Assembly (NCBI RefSeq): GCF_933775445.1 | Contig: NC_065877.1 | Location: 21,886,001-21,950,000, forward strand | Length of the DNA stretch: 64,000 bases | From: Argentina anserina | Lineage: Eukaryota; Streptophyta; Magnoliopsida; Rosales; Rosaceae | Direction of reading: 5' to 3' | Notes under the pieces: generated by a model | What the model was told of the DNA's origin: nothing | The model's database searches: none | The model's input: only the letters and a program-made list of their open reading frames with translations | Position numbers and translations under genes: made by a program | In this document: positions 1-9,636 of the stretch, piece by piece | Numbering within the stretch: position 1 is the first letter of the stretch | Layout of the letters: the number at the start of each line of letters is the position of its first letter

Positions 1-85
1 ATTTTTTGGAATTAGTTGTAATTTTTGAACAAAATTGTAGACTATCAGGCTCTAAATTTTGAAACATATATATGTAGAAGAAAGT

Positions 86-436
86 TTTCAGGTGCGGACG
101 TCCGCACCGTGCATATTTTGCGATTCCGGCGACTGGCGACGTGCAACGACGGCGGGATAGTGCCGGTCGTACCCCTTCTCCCGGTGCTCCTGTATGTGTT
201 GGCCGGAGCTACAACGTCGACCCATAGTGGCCGGAATCTCAAAATTTCCGCACGGTTCTGAGAAACTTGAAATTTTTAGAAATTTTGAGATTTTGGTCGC
301 CATGGGTCGGCGTTGTAGCTCCGGCCGGCACAGACAGCAGCGCCGGGAGGGGGGAGCACGGCCAACACTATCCGCGCCGTTGTTGCGCGTCTCTGGAATC
401 GCAGAATCCGCATAATACGGACTTCCGCACCTGAAA
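86..436. mobile_element. Foldback (hairpin) element, MITE-like
   Basis: The two halves are imperfect inverted repeats of each other along nearly their whole length. The outer arms share TTTCAGGTGCGG at 86-97 and its complement at 425-436. Inner blocks around 199-228 and 300-332 contain GGAGCTACAACG and its complement. The innermost arms (about 236-249 and 281-294) leave a loop of only about 30 bases. It is GC-richer than its surroundings and has no coding potential. I could not find a convincing target-site duplication, so the superfamily is unknown. The hairpin itself is seen directly; calling it a MITE is inference. Confidence 0.6.
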
Positions 437-854
437 CAGCCTATATATACCCATTAAAGAAATGAGAAAATGAGATCTCAACCTGCCAGGGAGCTATAAT
501 CATGCATCCAAATATTCCTTTCTTGTCCCATTTCCTTTTGTTTTCAAATCTAATCATGACTATATTTTTGTTGGGTGCGATCACCATATCCACTACGAGA
601 ATTGTTATGGTTCTTGTACTCCATCTTTAGTAGGAATGAGAAAAATAAAAAAAAGTCCACCACATAATAAAAATATGCTTTTGTTTATAGAATCAATCCA
701 AACAATGATAGACGACTACGTTCGAGGATAGTGCTTTGGTTTGGTACTGGTAAAGAAACTTGTGTATGGCAATCGGTCATTTTCTCACCAACCAAAACGT
801 AATGGAGGAAGAAAAGAAAGAAAGTAACGGAAGCAAAACGGGTGGAGAACTCAC

Positions 855-1428
855 CGGATCATCAGTTACAGGCGATGCTGTGTGGAAAACGCCATCACAT
901 CCGTTAATGGCATCTTTCAGGCTTTCGAAATCGAGAAGATCGGCTTTTCGCAAGCTCAGCCGCTCTCTGGCGCCTTCCAGTTCTCTCAGATGAGCATTTT
1001 TTGGGTCACCTATGTATCCATGAAAACCTAAATTAGTAAAAACAGAAAACAAAAATGAAACTCTTACGTATTCTTGTGTACATATATGCACACAATGGTT
1101 TCATTTCTTTCCCGTATCAGAATTGGGAAATTTGATTCCAATAATCCATGGCAGGTTTGTTCAAAATAATGACGCGAATGCTCCAAAGCTTTATACATTG
1201 CATGACACAAAGCAGAAAATAGAAAGCGATAAACTTGAGCTCGGGAAAGAAGCTAGGTACTATTCTCGATGATCTGAATTGTGTACCTGGGTTTCTCACG
1301 GTTCCTCTCACATTATAGCCTCTCTCCAGAAGGAGCTTCACTAACCAAGAAGCAATGAAGCCTCCGGCCCCGGTGACACAAACAGTTTGGCCATGGCCGG
1401 AAAGCGATGAGCTCTGATCAGCAGGCAT
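855..1428 (-). CDS. CCR1: Cinnamoyl-CoA reductase, exons 1-2 (partial, runs off left edge)
   Basis: Cinnamoyl-CoA reductase uses NADPH to reduce feruloyl- and other hydroxycinnamoyl-CoAs to aldehydes, the first committed step of monolignol (lignin) synthesis, in the cytosol. Exon 1 is 1287-1428 (142 nt) and exon 2 is 855-1009 (155 nt). Both use GT-AG sites and join in frame to give 99 residues. The start was chosen because the protein opens like known CCR1 proteins, with a short Ser-rich leader and then the dinucleotide-binding glycine motif [11 protein letters not shown] at about residues 17-27. Exon 2 gives [23 protein letters not shown] and [13 protein letters not shown], all close to CCR1. 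It ends in phase 0 at a clean donor (854-849, GTGAGT). The later exons, with the NWYCYCK catalytic motif, would lie left of the window; none is seen in 1-850. The family call is firm; CCR1 rather than a CCR-like paralogue is likely but not proven. Confidence 0.9.
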
Positions 1429-1542
1429 CTTGGCTTAGTTGGTATTTTTTTTCAAAGAGACAAAGACAGAGGAAATCGAATTTTGATTAGTAAGTTTGTA
1501 GTGTGATGGAAGAGGTACGAATCAACAAAGTGAAGAGTCTGG

Positions 1543-1570
1543 TTTTATAAACCTACCAGACTCACCTACC
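1543..1570 (-). promoter_or_regulatory. CCR promoter: TATA box with two AC elements
   Basis: Read on the minus strand, TATAAAA lies at 1549-1543, about 115 bases upstream of the start codon. Immediately upstream, the plus strand reads ACCTACC at 1551-1557 and again at 1564-1570. ACCTACC is the AC-I element bound by the R2R3-MYB activators of lignin genes (established knowledge). Two copies 13 bases apart, beside the TATA box of a CCR gene, suggest MYB-driven expression in lignifying tissue. Function is inferred from motif and position. Confidence 0.7.
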
Positions 1571-4490
1571 GCGGGTGAAGTCAGTCTAAAATAAGAGACA
1601 TATATGTGGCTTTAACCATTGACTTGTGACCAGGAAGGGGCTGCAATGCCCTATTGGCTGTCCGGGCTCCCGATGGATTAGTCCTTAGGTCTAGGAAGCC
1701 TTTGGGATACCGTTGAAAAATCCGAAATGAGGGTGTCAATAAAACCATTGTACTTGTGTTGTATTAAAAAGATAAAAAAATCATTTCTGGTCGAATACTG
1801 AATGCGCAAGTATTAATATTGGTGTGACATGAGTCACATGACAATGACACTTTCTAGTTTGTGCACCTTCTTTATTTTTGGTGTATTTGTGTATTACTAC
1901 CATATATATTGGTCGACGTTTAATATGAGATTTACGTGTATGAGTGCTAGTTCATATTTATAGAGATAGAAATAGACTAATTGCATGTCCTCTATTAAGG
2001 TTGCAAATTCAGAAACAAGAGGATGTCACGTAATAAGGATGGCATAAAATAGAACATACGGTCCTGAGCTTCTTATGGATTTTTGTGGCGCTACAAATAA
2101 AAGGCATCTAAAAGGCATATTTGATACTATCATGTAAACTCGTTTACCCTTGCGTTCACCAAACTATTTATTTATATTTACTTCCACATATATGCTTAAT
2201 TATCCAATGATGCTGCTCTGATCCGAATTTATTTATCCTACATCATAAAGGGAGTTTGATGTGTGGGATGTTAATTATTGTTTCATGCTCATCAATTCTC
2301 GAGTTTTAGTTTTTGTTCCTGTCATCCACATTTACCAAGGAAAATTGTAAGCAATTATAGTTTATTTTTAATAATATACTCTCGTTGTATTCTCACTTTA
2401 CATCATGTGTATGAGTGTCCAATGGATCGTCTAGTTAATTTTTTTTAATTGAAACGACAACAGTTTATTAAATATAAATGTTATGACAATACGATGTAAG
2501 AACTCAGAGAAAAAACAAATATAAGAAAAAAGATATAAAGATTAAATATGTTAGGCAAGGAAAAGTAAAATTTGCGATTGTTGTAACACCTAAGCGTCGA
2601 CCTGGGTGTACACTACAGATTGCAACCGAATAGTGAAATGAATAGTCGGTGGTATATATGACTACCCATGCAGATCCTACGCACGAACAAACACAAATAA
2701 GTCGAACATATAATTAAGGGTAATCTTGCACCTAAAGTATCGAAGCCGACCAAGGGTGATGTCAAACATGACCGTATTCACAGACGATCCTTAACAAATA
2801 GGTACCAAAATTGTGGGTCTGTTAACCAACAACAGCGGCCAAACCAAATTAAAATGACAAAAATCCTAAAGAGAACTTGGGCCTGGTCCCAGATCCAAAA
2901 TGCACCTAGGTCCCAGACCCACACTAACTCCAAAAACGGAGTGCCAGATCTAAATCGAAATCCAGACGAGATATCTCTAATCCATAGTGATCAATGCCAC
3001 CATCCCTTGCCGGAAAAAAGACTGAATGATGTCAAAGTTGAAGCCGTCATGCGGCAAGAGTAACACACCAGCCCCCTGCCTGACTCACCGGAAAACAGTC
3101 AGCAAGGTTGCATCTTGCCCAACCATGCCTGGCGAAATCTGATCCACTTCAGATCTACAAAACCCCAAATTCGACGCACCCACAACTGAATTGTTGATCC
3201 ATGGCCGCTCAACTAACCATTCTCCCTTTAATCAAGCCTGGATCAGATAAAGGTTCCTGACCCATGAAATCGACCTCAAATAGACCACGCCTAAAGATTA
3301 GAAACTTCACCAAGAGAAGACAACGAAAGAGAAAGCTGGGTTTTAGGCCTCGAGGCTAAGATCGGAGCCACAAATTTACCCCATTGAAGATGGAGATCGA
3401 TACAGAGACGCCGAACAATAAAACAGGCAAAAGAATAAAACAACGCTCTCCCAACCCCAGCAGAGTGCTAGGCTAGTTAATTGTTTATTAACTAACCATA
3501 TAATGTAGTAAAATTTATCAATTCCAGACTATATTTTACAGATATAGTTTATGTTAGAGAAAACAGTAAGATTCATTCAATATAGCGATTTTGGAAGGAA
3601 ATAAATTTGTCGCCCACCCCTACCGTGCTCATTTCATGCCCACTTCACATAAGAAAAGGTCAAATTCTTACAGAAAAATGCAATATGCATCAAATAGGGA
3701 GAAACATCATCTTTATTCATTGATAATGAGGCCTTATATATATGCATTACATTGAGTATCTCGTTGAATAAAAGATTATATATACTTCCTTATCTAGACT
3801 AACCTATACTAATTAAGACAAGATACACCGGAAGATTACAAAGAGTAATTCTCCTACAACACAAGTACTTTTTTCTAAATAAATTTATAACTATAGTTAT
3901 TATAAAAAATCACTTTTAATTTATTTGTAAGGTGTGCATAAGGTGGGTACGGTAAGAATGAGCAACAAATTTGTTTCCATTTTGGAACATTATACAGCTT
4001 AGTTACTTGATTATAATCTGCCTCCATGTAAACTCCCCAACGTATATCCAAGGATGTCACTAACGGACCTCATTCTGATATGTAACATGCACATCTTTTC
4101 TGGTCTCTATTGATCTCAAGTTATAAATAAAAAATAAAAAAACATATTCTGACCAATTCCCAACTGTAGTCTGCGTACTGCAATTTTTCAACGGAACGTG
4201 GCCTCTAGATGTTCATGCTTTCAAAAATTCAACCCTCCACGAACTTATGAAGACCTTGTCAAGTTCAAAGTACGTACTCCTTCAGAGTTTAGATACGATG
4301 AATCGAAATAGAATTCACACTTCTAGGTCATTCTTATATTGCTTGACTTGTTAAACGGTGAGTCCATGCCATCGGCGAATAACAGTGAATTTGATTATAG
4401 AGGCGGCCCTGAGTCATCAAAGTCTTTAGGATCCGAGTTTGTTTCTTCCCGCCCATTAATTTTTTAAAATCTATTCTTTTATTTTGTTTG
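1571..4490. other. Intergenic region, no gene seen
   Basis: AT-rich DNA with many stop codons in all frames and no recognisable gene. The stretch 2580-3480 is less AT-rich and contains gene-like but broken text (for example 2854-3063). It may be a decayed retroelement, but I recognise no domain. The stretch 1630-1740 is a short GC-richer segment of unknown origin. Confidence 0.5.
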
Positions 4491-4799
4491 AGGACGAAGT
4501 CAAAACTATTTTATTCAGTAAGTAAGAGAACAAAAATAACCCACAAAGAGAACAAAAAGAATCATTCTATTTGACCATCCAAACTTAGAAGAAACTACTA
4601 AGCTTACAAAGCCAAAAATGTTCACCTACCATGAATATGATTTATAACACCATTATTTTCAGAGCACAGTGAAACTTAGAAAATTGAACAAAAGATACAA
4701 CCAAGCCTCTCTTAAAGACTATGACTAGACTCTTAATCCATTTTAGTCGGGGAAGTGACAGACTGCTCCTTCCCGACTTTCGCCCCAGTTGGGTATACT

Positions 4800-5787
4800 T
4801 CCACATCATGAGAACTCATCATCTTCAAGCTAACCGGAGACTCATTATGAGCTTGAACTTCTCCAACAGACCCCCAAGTTTTTTTTTTTTCATCCTCCTA
4901 ACAAAAGCCTCCGACTCCGATGATGCAGTCTTCGGCTTACTCTTACTACCTTTCGAGCGTCCCAATTTCTTCTTTTGGGGAGAAATACAAAGAGTGCCAT
5001 CCTTATGTTGAACCACAATAGCCATATAGTCCTCATCTCCTAACTCGGATTGGATATATTTCTTCCATGGGCGACGAGGATCCTTAGTAGAACCACGCTT
5101 CAAAAGCCTTACTTGTTTAATTTCCTTGGGAAGCGAAGTAAAATTAAAGGACTTACTTGACTTACCAAGGAATTCGGTGTCACCCAGGTGTAGAGACCGG
5201 CACAACCTCCGAAAAAATATATGCCTCTATACCCGTGGACTCCATCAAAGCAAGAACAACCGGAATAGATGAAGAGATAGCTCCATCATCCACTACCATA
5301 TCATCCTTAGCCACTACCCTCTCAAGTAGGGTTTCTGACGAAACTGAACCAATTGGTCGCAGAGGATTTAAAGCAGGAATGTCGGATCTCGCCGACCCAT
5401 CATTCTCACGTCGACCATTGAGATCCAAGTCTGCAAACTCATCTGCCGGCGTCGGGTCCTTCATAGCTGCCTTCTCCTTTCTCAAAAGTCCATCGTATCC
5501 CATGGCATCGTGCATGAAAAGCCCACATGCACGACAACAACCTTTGATCTTTTCATATTCCATATCTACCTAAATAGAAACTGTAGTAGAAAAATCAAAG
5601 ACCATCCAACTTCTGAGCCGACGACGAACGTCGAACTTCACTTTAACGCGTTGCACCTCTTCCTTGCGAGACACTGCCGCTGAATCATGATCTGTAACCA
5701 AGCCAATCGATGATCCAATAGCACGTACCACCGATCTTGTACGCAGCTTAAAAGGTAACCCTAGAAATTTCACCCAAGTTTCCAACA
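4800..5787 (-). pseudogene. DUF4283 / zinc-knuckle protein remnant, 3' part (LINE ORF1-like)
   Basis: This is the downstream half of a broken gene whose upstream half is at 8886-9235. Minus-strand translation from 5787 gives ETWVKFLGLPFKL, the hallmark WV..GLP segment that follows DUF4283 in plant L1-type ORF1 and related proteins. It continues as RVKVKFDVRRRLR, then a degenerate knuckle, CRACGLFMHDAMGY, where the usual last cysteine (CX2CX4HX4C) is tyrosine. Breaks: an in-frame TAG at 5570-5572, a frame change near 5180-5205, and a lysine/serine-rich tail to about 4825. No endonuclease or reverse transcriptase ORF follows. Such proteins are thought to bind nucleic acid as part of retrotransposition. 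This copy looks dead. Confidence 0.75.
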
Positions 5788-5792
5788 TAAAC
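5788..5792. repeat. Left target-site duplication (TAAAC) of solo LTR 1
   Basis: TAAAC at 5788-5792 is repeated exactly at 8881-8885, directly outside the TG...CA ends of the 5793-8880 element. A 5-bp duplication is the normal LTR-retrotransposon insertion footprint. Confidence 0.9.
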
Positions 5793-8700
5793 TGTCATAA
5801 CCCTAAATTTCAATACATTATTTGGTTCAATTTGAATTCTATAAATTTATGAATTTCAGTTTAAATGAATATAATTGTTTGCAACTTTACGGAACGGAAA
5901 CGGAAACGTTATCGAAACGTTCGACTCGAAAAACGTTACGTTTCCGAACGATTATATCGACTTTTATTTCCGTCGCTCGGTTTCGAAAACTTTCTTCACG
6001 AAAGTTGTAGAGCTCGTCGATACGAGTTCGTGGATATGTGACGCGTTCTAATCGGACGACGTACGTAAAAGTTATTAACGTCGGAAGTTAGCTTCCGATT
6101 TGGAAACTAGTATAAATAGATATTTATGGGATTAGGGTTTCCATAATTAGAAACTCTCCCTCTCTCCTTTCGACCCGCCTCCCTCCTTCTCTCTCTCCCT
6201 CCCGACTCTCTCTCCCCTCAAACTCTCTCCCTCCGAACCTCCTCAACACCGGTGATCTCTACCTTCGGGCTGCCGTGGTCATCACCGCCTAGCCCAAGAG
6301 CACCGCACGGCTCTCCTCTACGAACCTCGAGGTCGTCGCAGCACCTCGTGACGTCGTGAGCCTCCACACTCCAACCCGAGGCTGCAAGCTCCATCGCCAC
6401 CATCGAGCACCACCTTGGCGACGTGAGGGCACGAAGAGAGCATCACGACGCCGATCATCGCCCTTGGAGCTTCTGTCATCGAATTAGGGGCAAAACCCCA
6501 CGATTCAAGCCCTCCCCGAGGAATCGAAGAACCGCCAGCGATCCAAGCATTCCGGAGCCAAATTGGAGTTCGTGGATTCGATTTAAGGTACGATTGATGT
6601 AATTGATGGATTGTTTGTGGTTGTGGATGAATTTTTGGATCGATTGGTGAAGATCGGAGGTGTGGGAGGAGGAGGGGTTACCGCCGCCTAGAGGCGGCGC
6701 GTGGCAGCAAGTGGGTTGGCTTAGGAGGGGTCTGAGGATGTGGGAAGGAAGAGGAGGAGGAGGAGAAGAGTTTGGACCCGGCGGTGGCGTGATGCTCGCC
6801 GTGGTTGGTGTCGACGCGTGGGCCCCACGCGCTGCCACAGTGAGTGGCGCGTGAGCGCCACGCGCGGCCTGCCGGAGGTGGCGCGTGTATTCCACGCGCC
6901 GCCACGTGCGGCGGCGTGTGAACAGTGATTCCGAGAAGGGTATTTTGGTAATTTACTTAAGTACGGTAAATGTAAATGTAAATTTTATTTACGTACGGTA
7001 AATGTAATTAAATTTTACCTACAGTAAATGTAAATATAAATTACTTTCAGTAAATGTAAAAAGTAATTTGTAAAAGGGTAATTTAGTAAATTTTATTTAC
7101 TGAGATTGTATTTACATTTAAACAGTACGTATCCGTACATAAATACGTATATAGTATTTATACGTACAGAAATACGTATATAGTGTTTATACGTACAGAA
7201 ATATGTATATAGTATTTATACGTACATAAATACGTATATAGTATTTATACGTACAAGAATACGTATATAGTGTTTATACGTACAGAAATACATATATAGT
7301 ATTTATACGTACAGAAATACGTATTAATTGTATATTTGTACAGTAACTGTGAATAGTAGCAGTGAACAGTAACACTGAACAGTAACTTCGTAAAACCGAA
7401 AATTGCTGAACAGTAACCGATCATTACTGTTTCGGCATTTAAAGGTTTACGAAACGATTCTAAATTCTTTTCTTATCTTTTCAAGGTGATCGTTAAATCA
7501 AGGAAAGGAATTATCTTCGGGAATTGTGGAATTACGCTCGAGTCAATAAGGTGAGTAAAATCTCACATAATTACGAATCTACCCTTGCGGTGATTCTAAA
7601 ATATTTGCAAGAGTTTTTAATATTAAAATACGACATGTATACAATATAGTGGATTCTATATATATTGTATAAATGGAAATAAGTACATATATATATAATT
7701 TGCTATATTATATACTGTTATGAATTCATCTGGATTTGGTTAATTCAATGACAAGCATGTGAGCTTAATATGGAGTTTGTTTAACGTTTTGTCTTCGGAC
7801 ATGTTTATAGATTATGACATGTATAAGATATAATGGATTATATATATTTCGTATAAATGGTAAATAAATACATATATATATATATAGTTTGCTATATAAT
7901 ATACTGTTATGATTTTATGGTGATGATGTCATTTTGATGACAAGATATATCGAGCATGTGATTTTGATTTGTACAATATGATGTGAGATTATTGTACGTA
8001 ATTTTAACATTGAGATTGTTAAAATGTTGATTTGTTTTCGGACGTGATTTGGTACAATATGATGTGAGATTATTGTACGGGTTTGGCAAGTCGGAACCTA
8101 GCCTTTGGCCGGGCGAAAGTTACGATACAGTTAGAGCTCTAGTCTGTCTGCCATAGTACTGCATGTGAGGTAACAGGTGGTTATCTGCTCATGGGTACTC
8201 AGATTGTTTTGGATGTTGGGTGGCGGGTGGCTACCCAATATCGGCGGTGTATTACGAGAGGGGTAACAGATGTGTACCAGCGTTCTTGGTACCCGTATTA
8301 TAAATGCATTTGGGTAACCAGAAGGGTTACTTAAATTCTCATGAGAGCTTCTTTTCATATTCCTTTGGGACAACCAGATGGGCCGTCCATTGACTCATGA
8401 GTGCATTTATATTTGCTTGATTTGTGGATTTTCGTATATGCATTAATATGCGAGTTTTATTTTCATTTTACTCATACGAGCTGTAAAGCTTACCGGGTTT
8501 GTGTTTACAATCCCGGTGCACCAATCCGATGGTGTAGGGGATAACTCTGCAGGTGCTGATTAGTGGAGATTGAGCGACGACTCCGGAGGCTCGAAGTCGT
8601 TCGTATCCTACTTGTGGTGAGGTTTTAGCGTGGATTTGTGTGTGAGAATTGGTGTGATTTTATTTGTGAGATTTGTGAGTGATTTGTGAGGATTATTACA

Positions 8701-8880
8701 TTCCCATTTTATGTATGGATTATAAATTTGGGTTGTAATAATTGGTTTGTCTGAGTTGTATTGAGAACTCAGAATTGATCCGCTGTGACACTTTAATGAT
8801 TTCGATTTTACTGAGATTATTTTGTGTTTAACGACTTTAGAATTTTGAGTTTTTAAGCTCGAAATTTTGGGGTCGTTACA
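5793..8880 (+). mobile_element. Solo LTR 1 (3088 bp, Gypsy-type by inference) inside the DUF4283 gene
   Basis: The element begins TGTCATAACCC and ends GGGGTCGTTACA, is flanked by the perfect 5-bp duplication TAAAC, and contains no gag-pol coding. This is what LTR-LTR recombination leaves behind. A TATA box (TATAAATA, 6111-6118) lies about 320 bases from the left end. It is followed by a pyrimidine-rich leader and a GC-rich block (6160-6930), then AT-rich tandem repeats. A block at 5993-6035 (TTCACGAAAGTTGTAGAGCT and onward) matches the complement of 11871-11918 in the second solo LTR. The ORFs in the GC-rich block lack any domain or codon logic and are treated as chance. Assignment to a long-LTR Gypsy (Tat/Ogre-like) lineage is a guess from LTR length. 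Confidence 0.85.
6955..7330. repeat. Tandem repeats inside solo LTR 1, including a 29-bp palindromic minisatellite
   Basis: About seven units with a 29-bp period run from roughly 7117 to 7326, each reading like ACGTATATAGTATTTATACGT plus a short spacer. Each unit is nearly palindromic. Just before it (6955-7080) is an irregular array of GTAAATGTAAAT-type units, and just after it (7340-7425) are several copies of TGAACAGTAAC. Confidence 0.85.
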
Positions 8881-8885
8881 TAAAC

Positions 8886-9235
8886 AAAGGCATGTCCTCC
8901 ATAGGTCCGACGCCATCATATTCATTCAGTACAACCATAGTATTGCGATAGAACTAAGGACCCCCAAACAAAGCCTTCCTTTGATCTGCTTGATGTTGGA
9001 ATTGAAAAACAAACCAGTCACCCGCATCATTAACGGATAACCCTCGCTTCATACGCCTTATCGTTGAAATTGTCCCTTTGAAGCCAGGGAATTTTGGACC
9101 CAGGAGGCGTCCTACAAGGTAGAAATGAGGAACAAGAAGGGTTGTCTGCCCCACTGCCCCAAGGTTGACCCGAGCAGTCGATGCCAAAGATAGATCACTA
9201 CACCCGGACGACAAATTGGAATTGGTTCCTGCCAT
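8886..9235 (-). pseudogene. DUF4283 protein remnant, 5' part
   Basis: The upstream half of the gene split by solo LTR 1. Minus-strand translation from ATG 9235 gives a short Ser-rich leader, then YLVGRLLGPKFPGFKGTIST and DWFVFQFQHQADQRKALFGG. These match the DUF4283 pattern (GR.L..KP, then F.F....D...VL.GGPW). The tryptophan expected after GGP is a TAG stop at 8951-8953. The reading frame then continues (VVLNEYDG) up to the LTR insertion point. Removing the LTR and one copy of TAAAC restores reading straight into the WVKFLGLP segment at 5787, so the two halves were one ORF before insertion. Function as for LINE ORF1-type proteins; this copy is not functional. Confidence 0.75.
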
Positions 9236-9631
9236 AGCAGCAATTTTGGATATTTGGTCTCACTGAAACCCTAGGAAAGTGGTTAGGTCAGAGAGATTGG
9301 GTGAAAAAAAATTGATAACTCGGAGAAATTAAACCTTCTCAATTCATGGTTTTACAATCAATTCTTTTACTGATACAGTGGCCAGAAAAAAAAATTTGCT
9401 TCTATATATCTAAATGCAATAGAGAGCTACATGTATCAAAACCAATACCCTCACTATTATTAAGATACACACTATTATAAGAGTCTCAAATAAAGAAAAT
9501 AAATTAACCTCATACAGTCATATATACCTAATTACTACCTAACTACTAGCTAGTTGTCTAAGACCTCAAGAGAAATTACTCACAATAATTACTTAAGACG
9601 TCAATTGGCCGGTGTACATCTAGTAGACCAT
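9236..9631. other. Short AT-rich spacer, no gene seen
   Basis: Sequence between the DUF4283 remnant and solo LTR 2. No ORF or repeat worth naming. It may be the remnant's 5' leader, in which case solo LTR 2 also entered the older element, but this cannot be shown. Confidence 0.4.
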
Positions 9632-9636
9632 AAATC

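Noticed and set aside
6476..6928. Several overlapping frames in the GC-rich block of solo LTR 1
   Set aside because: High GC lowers stop frequency on both strands. No domain, and the block is a normal part of the LTR.
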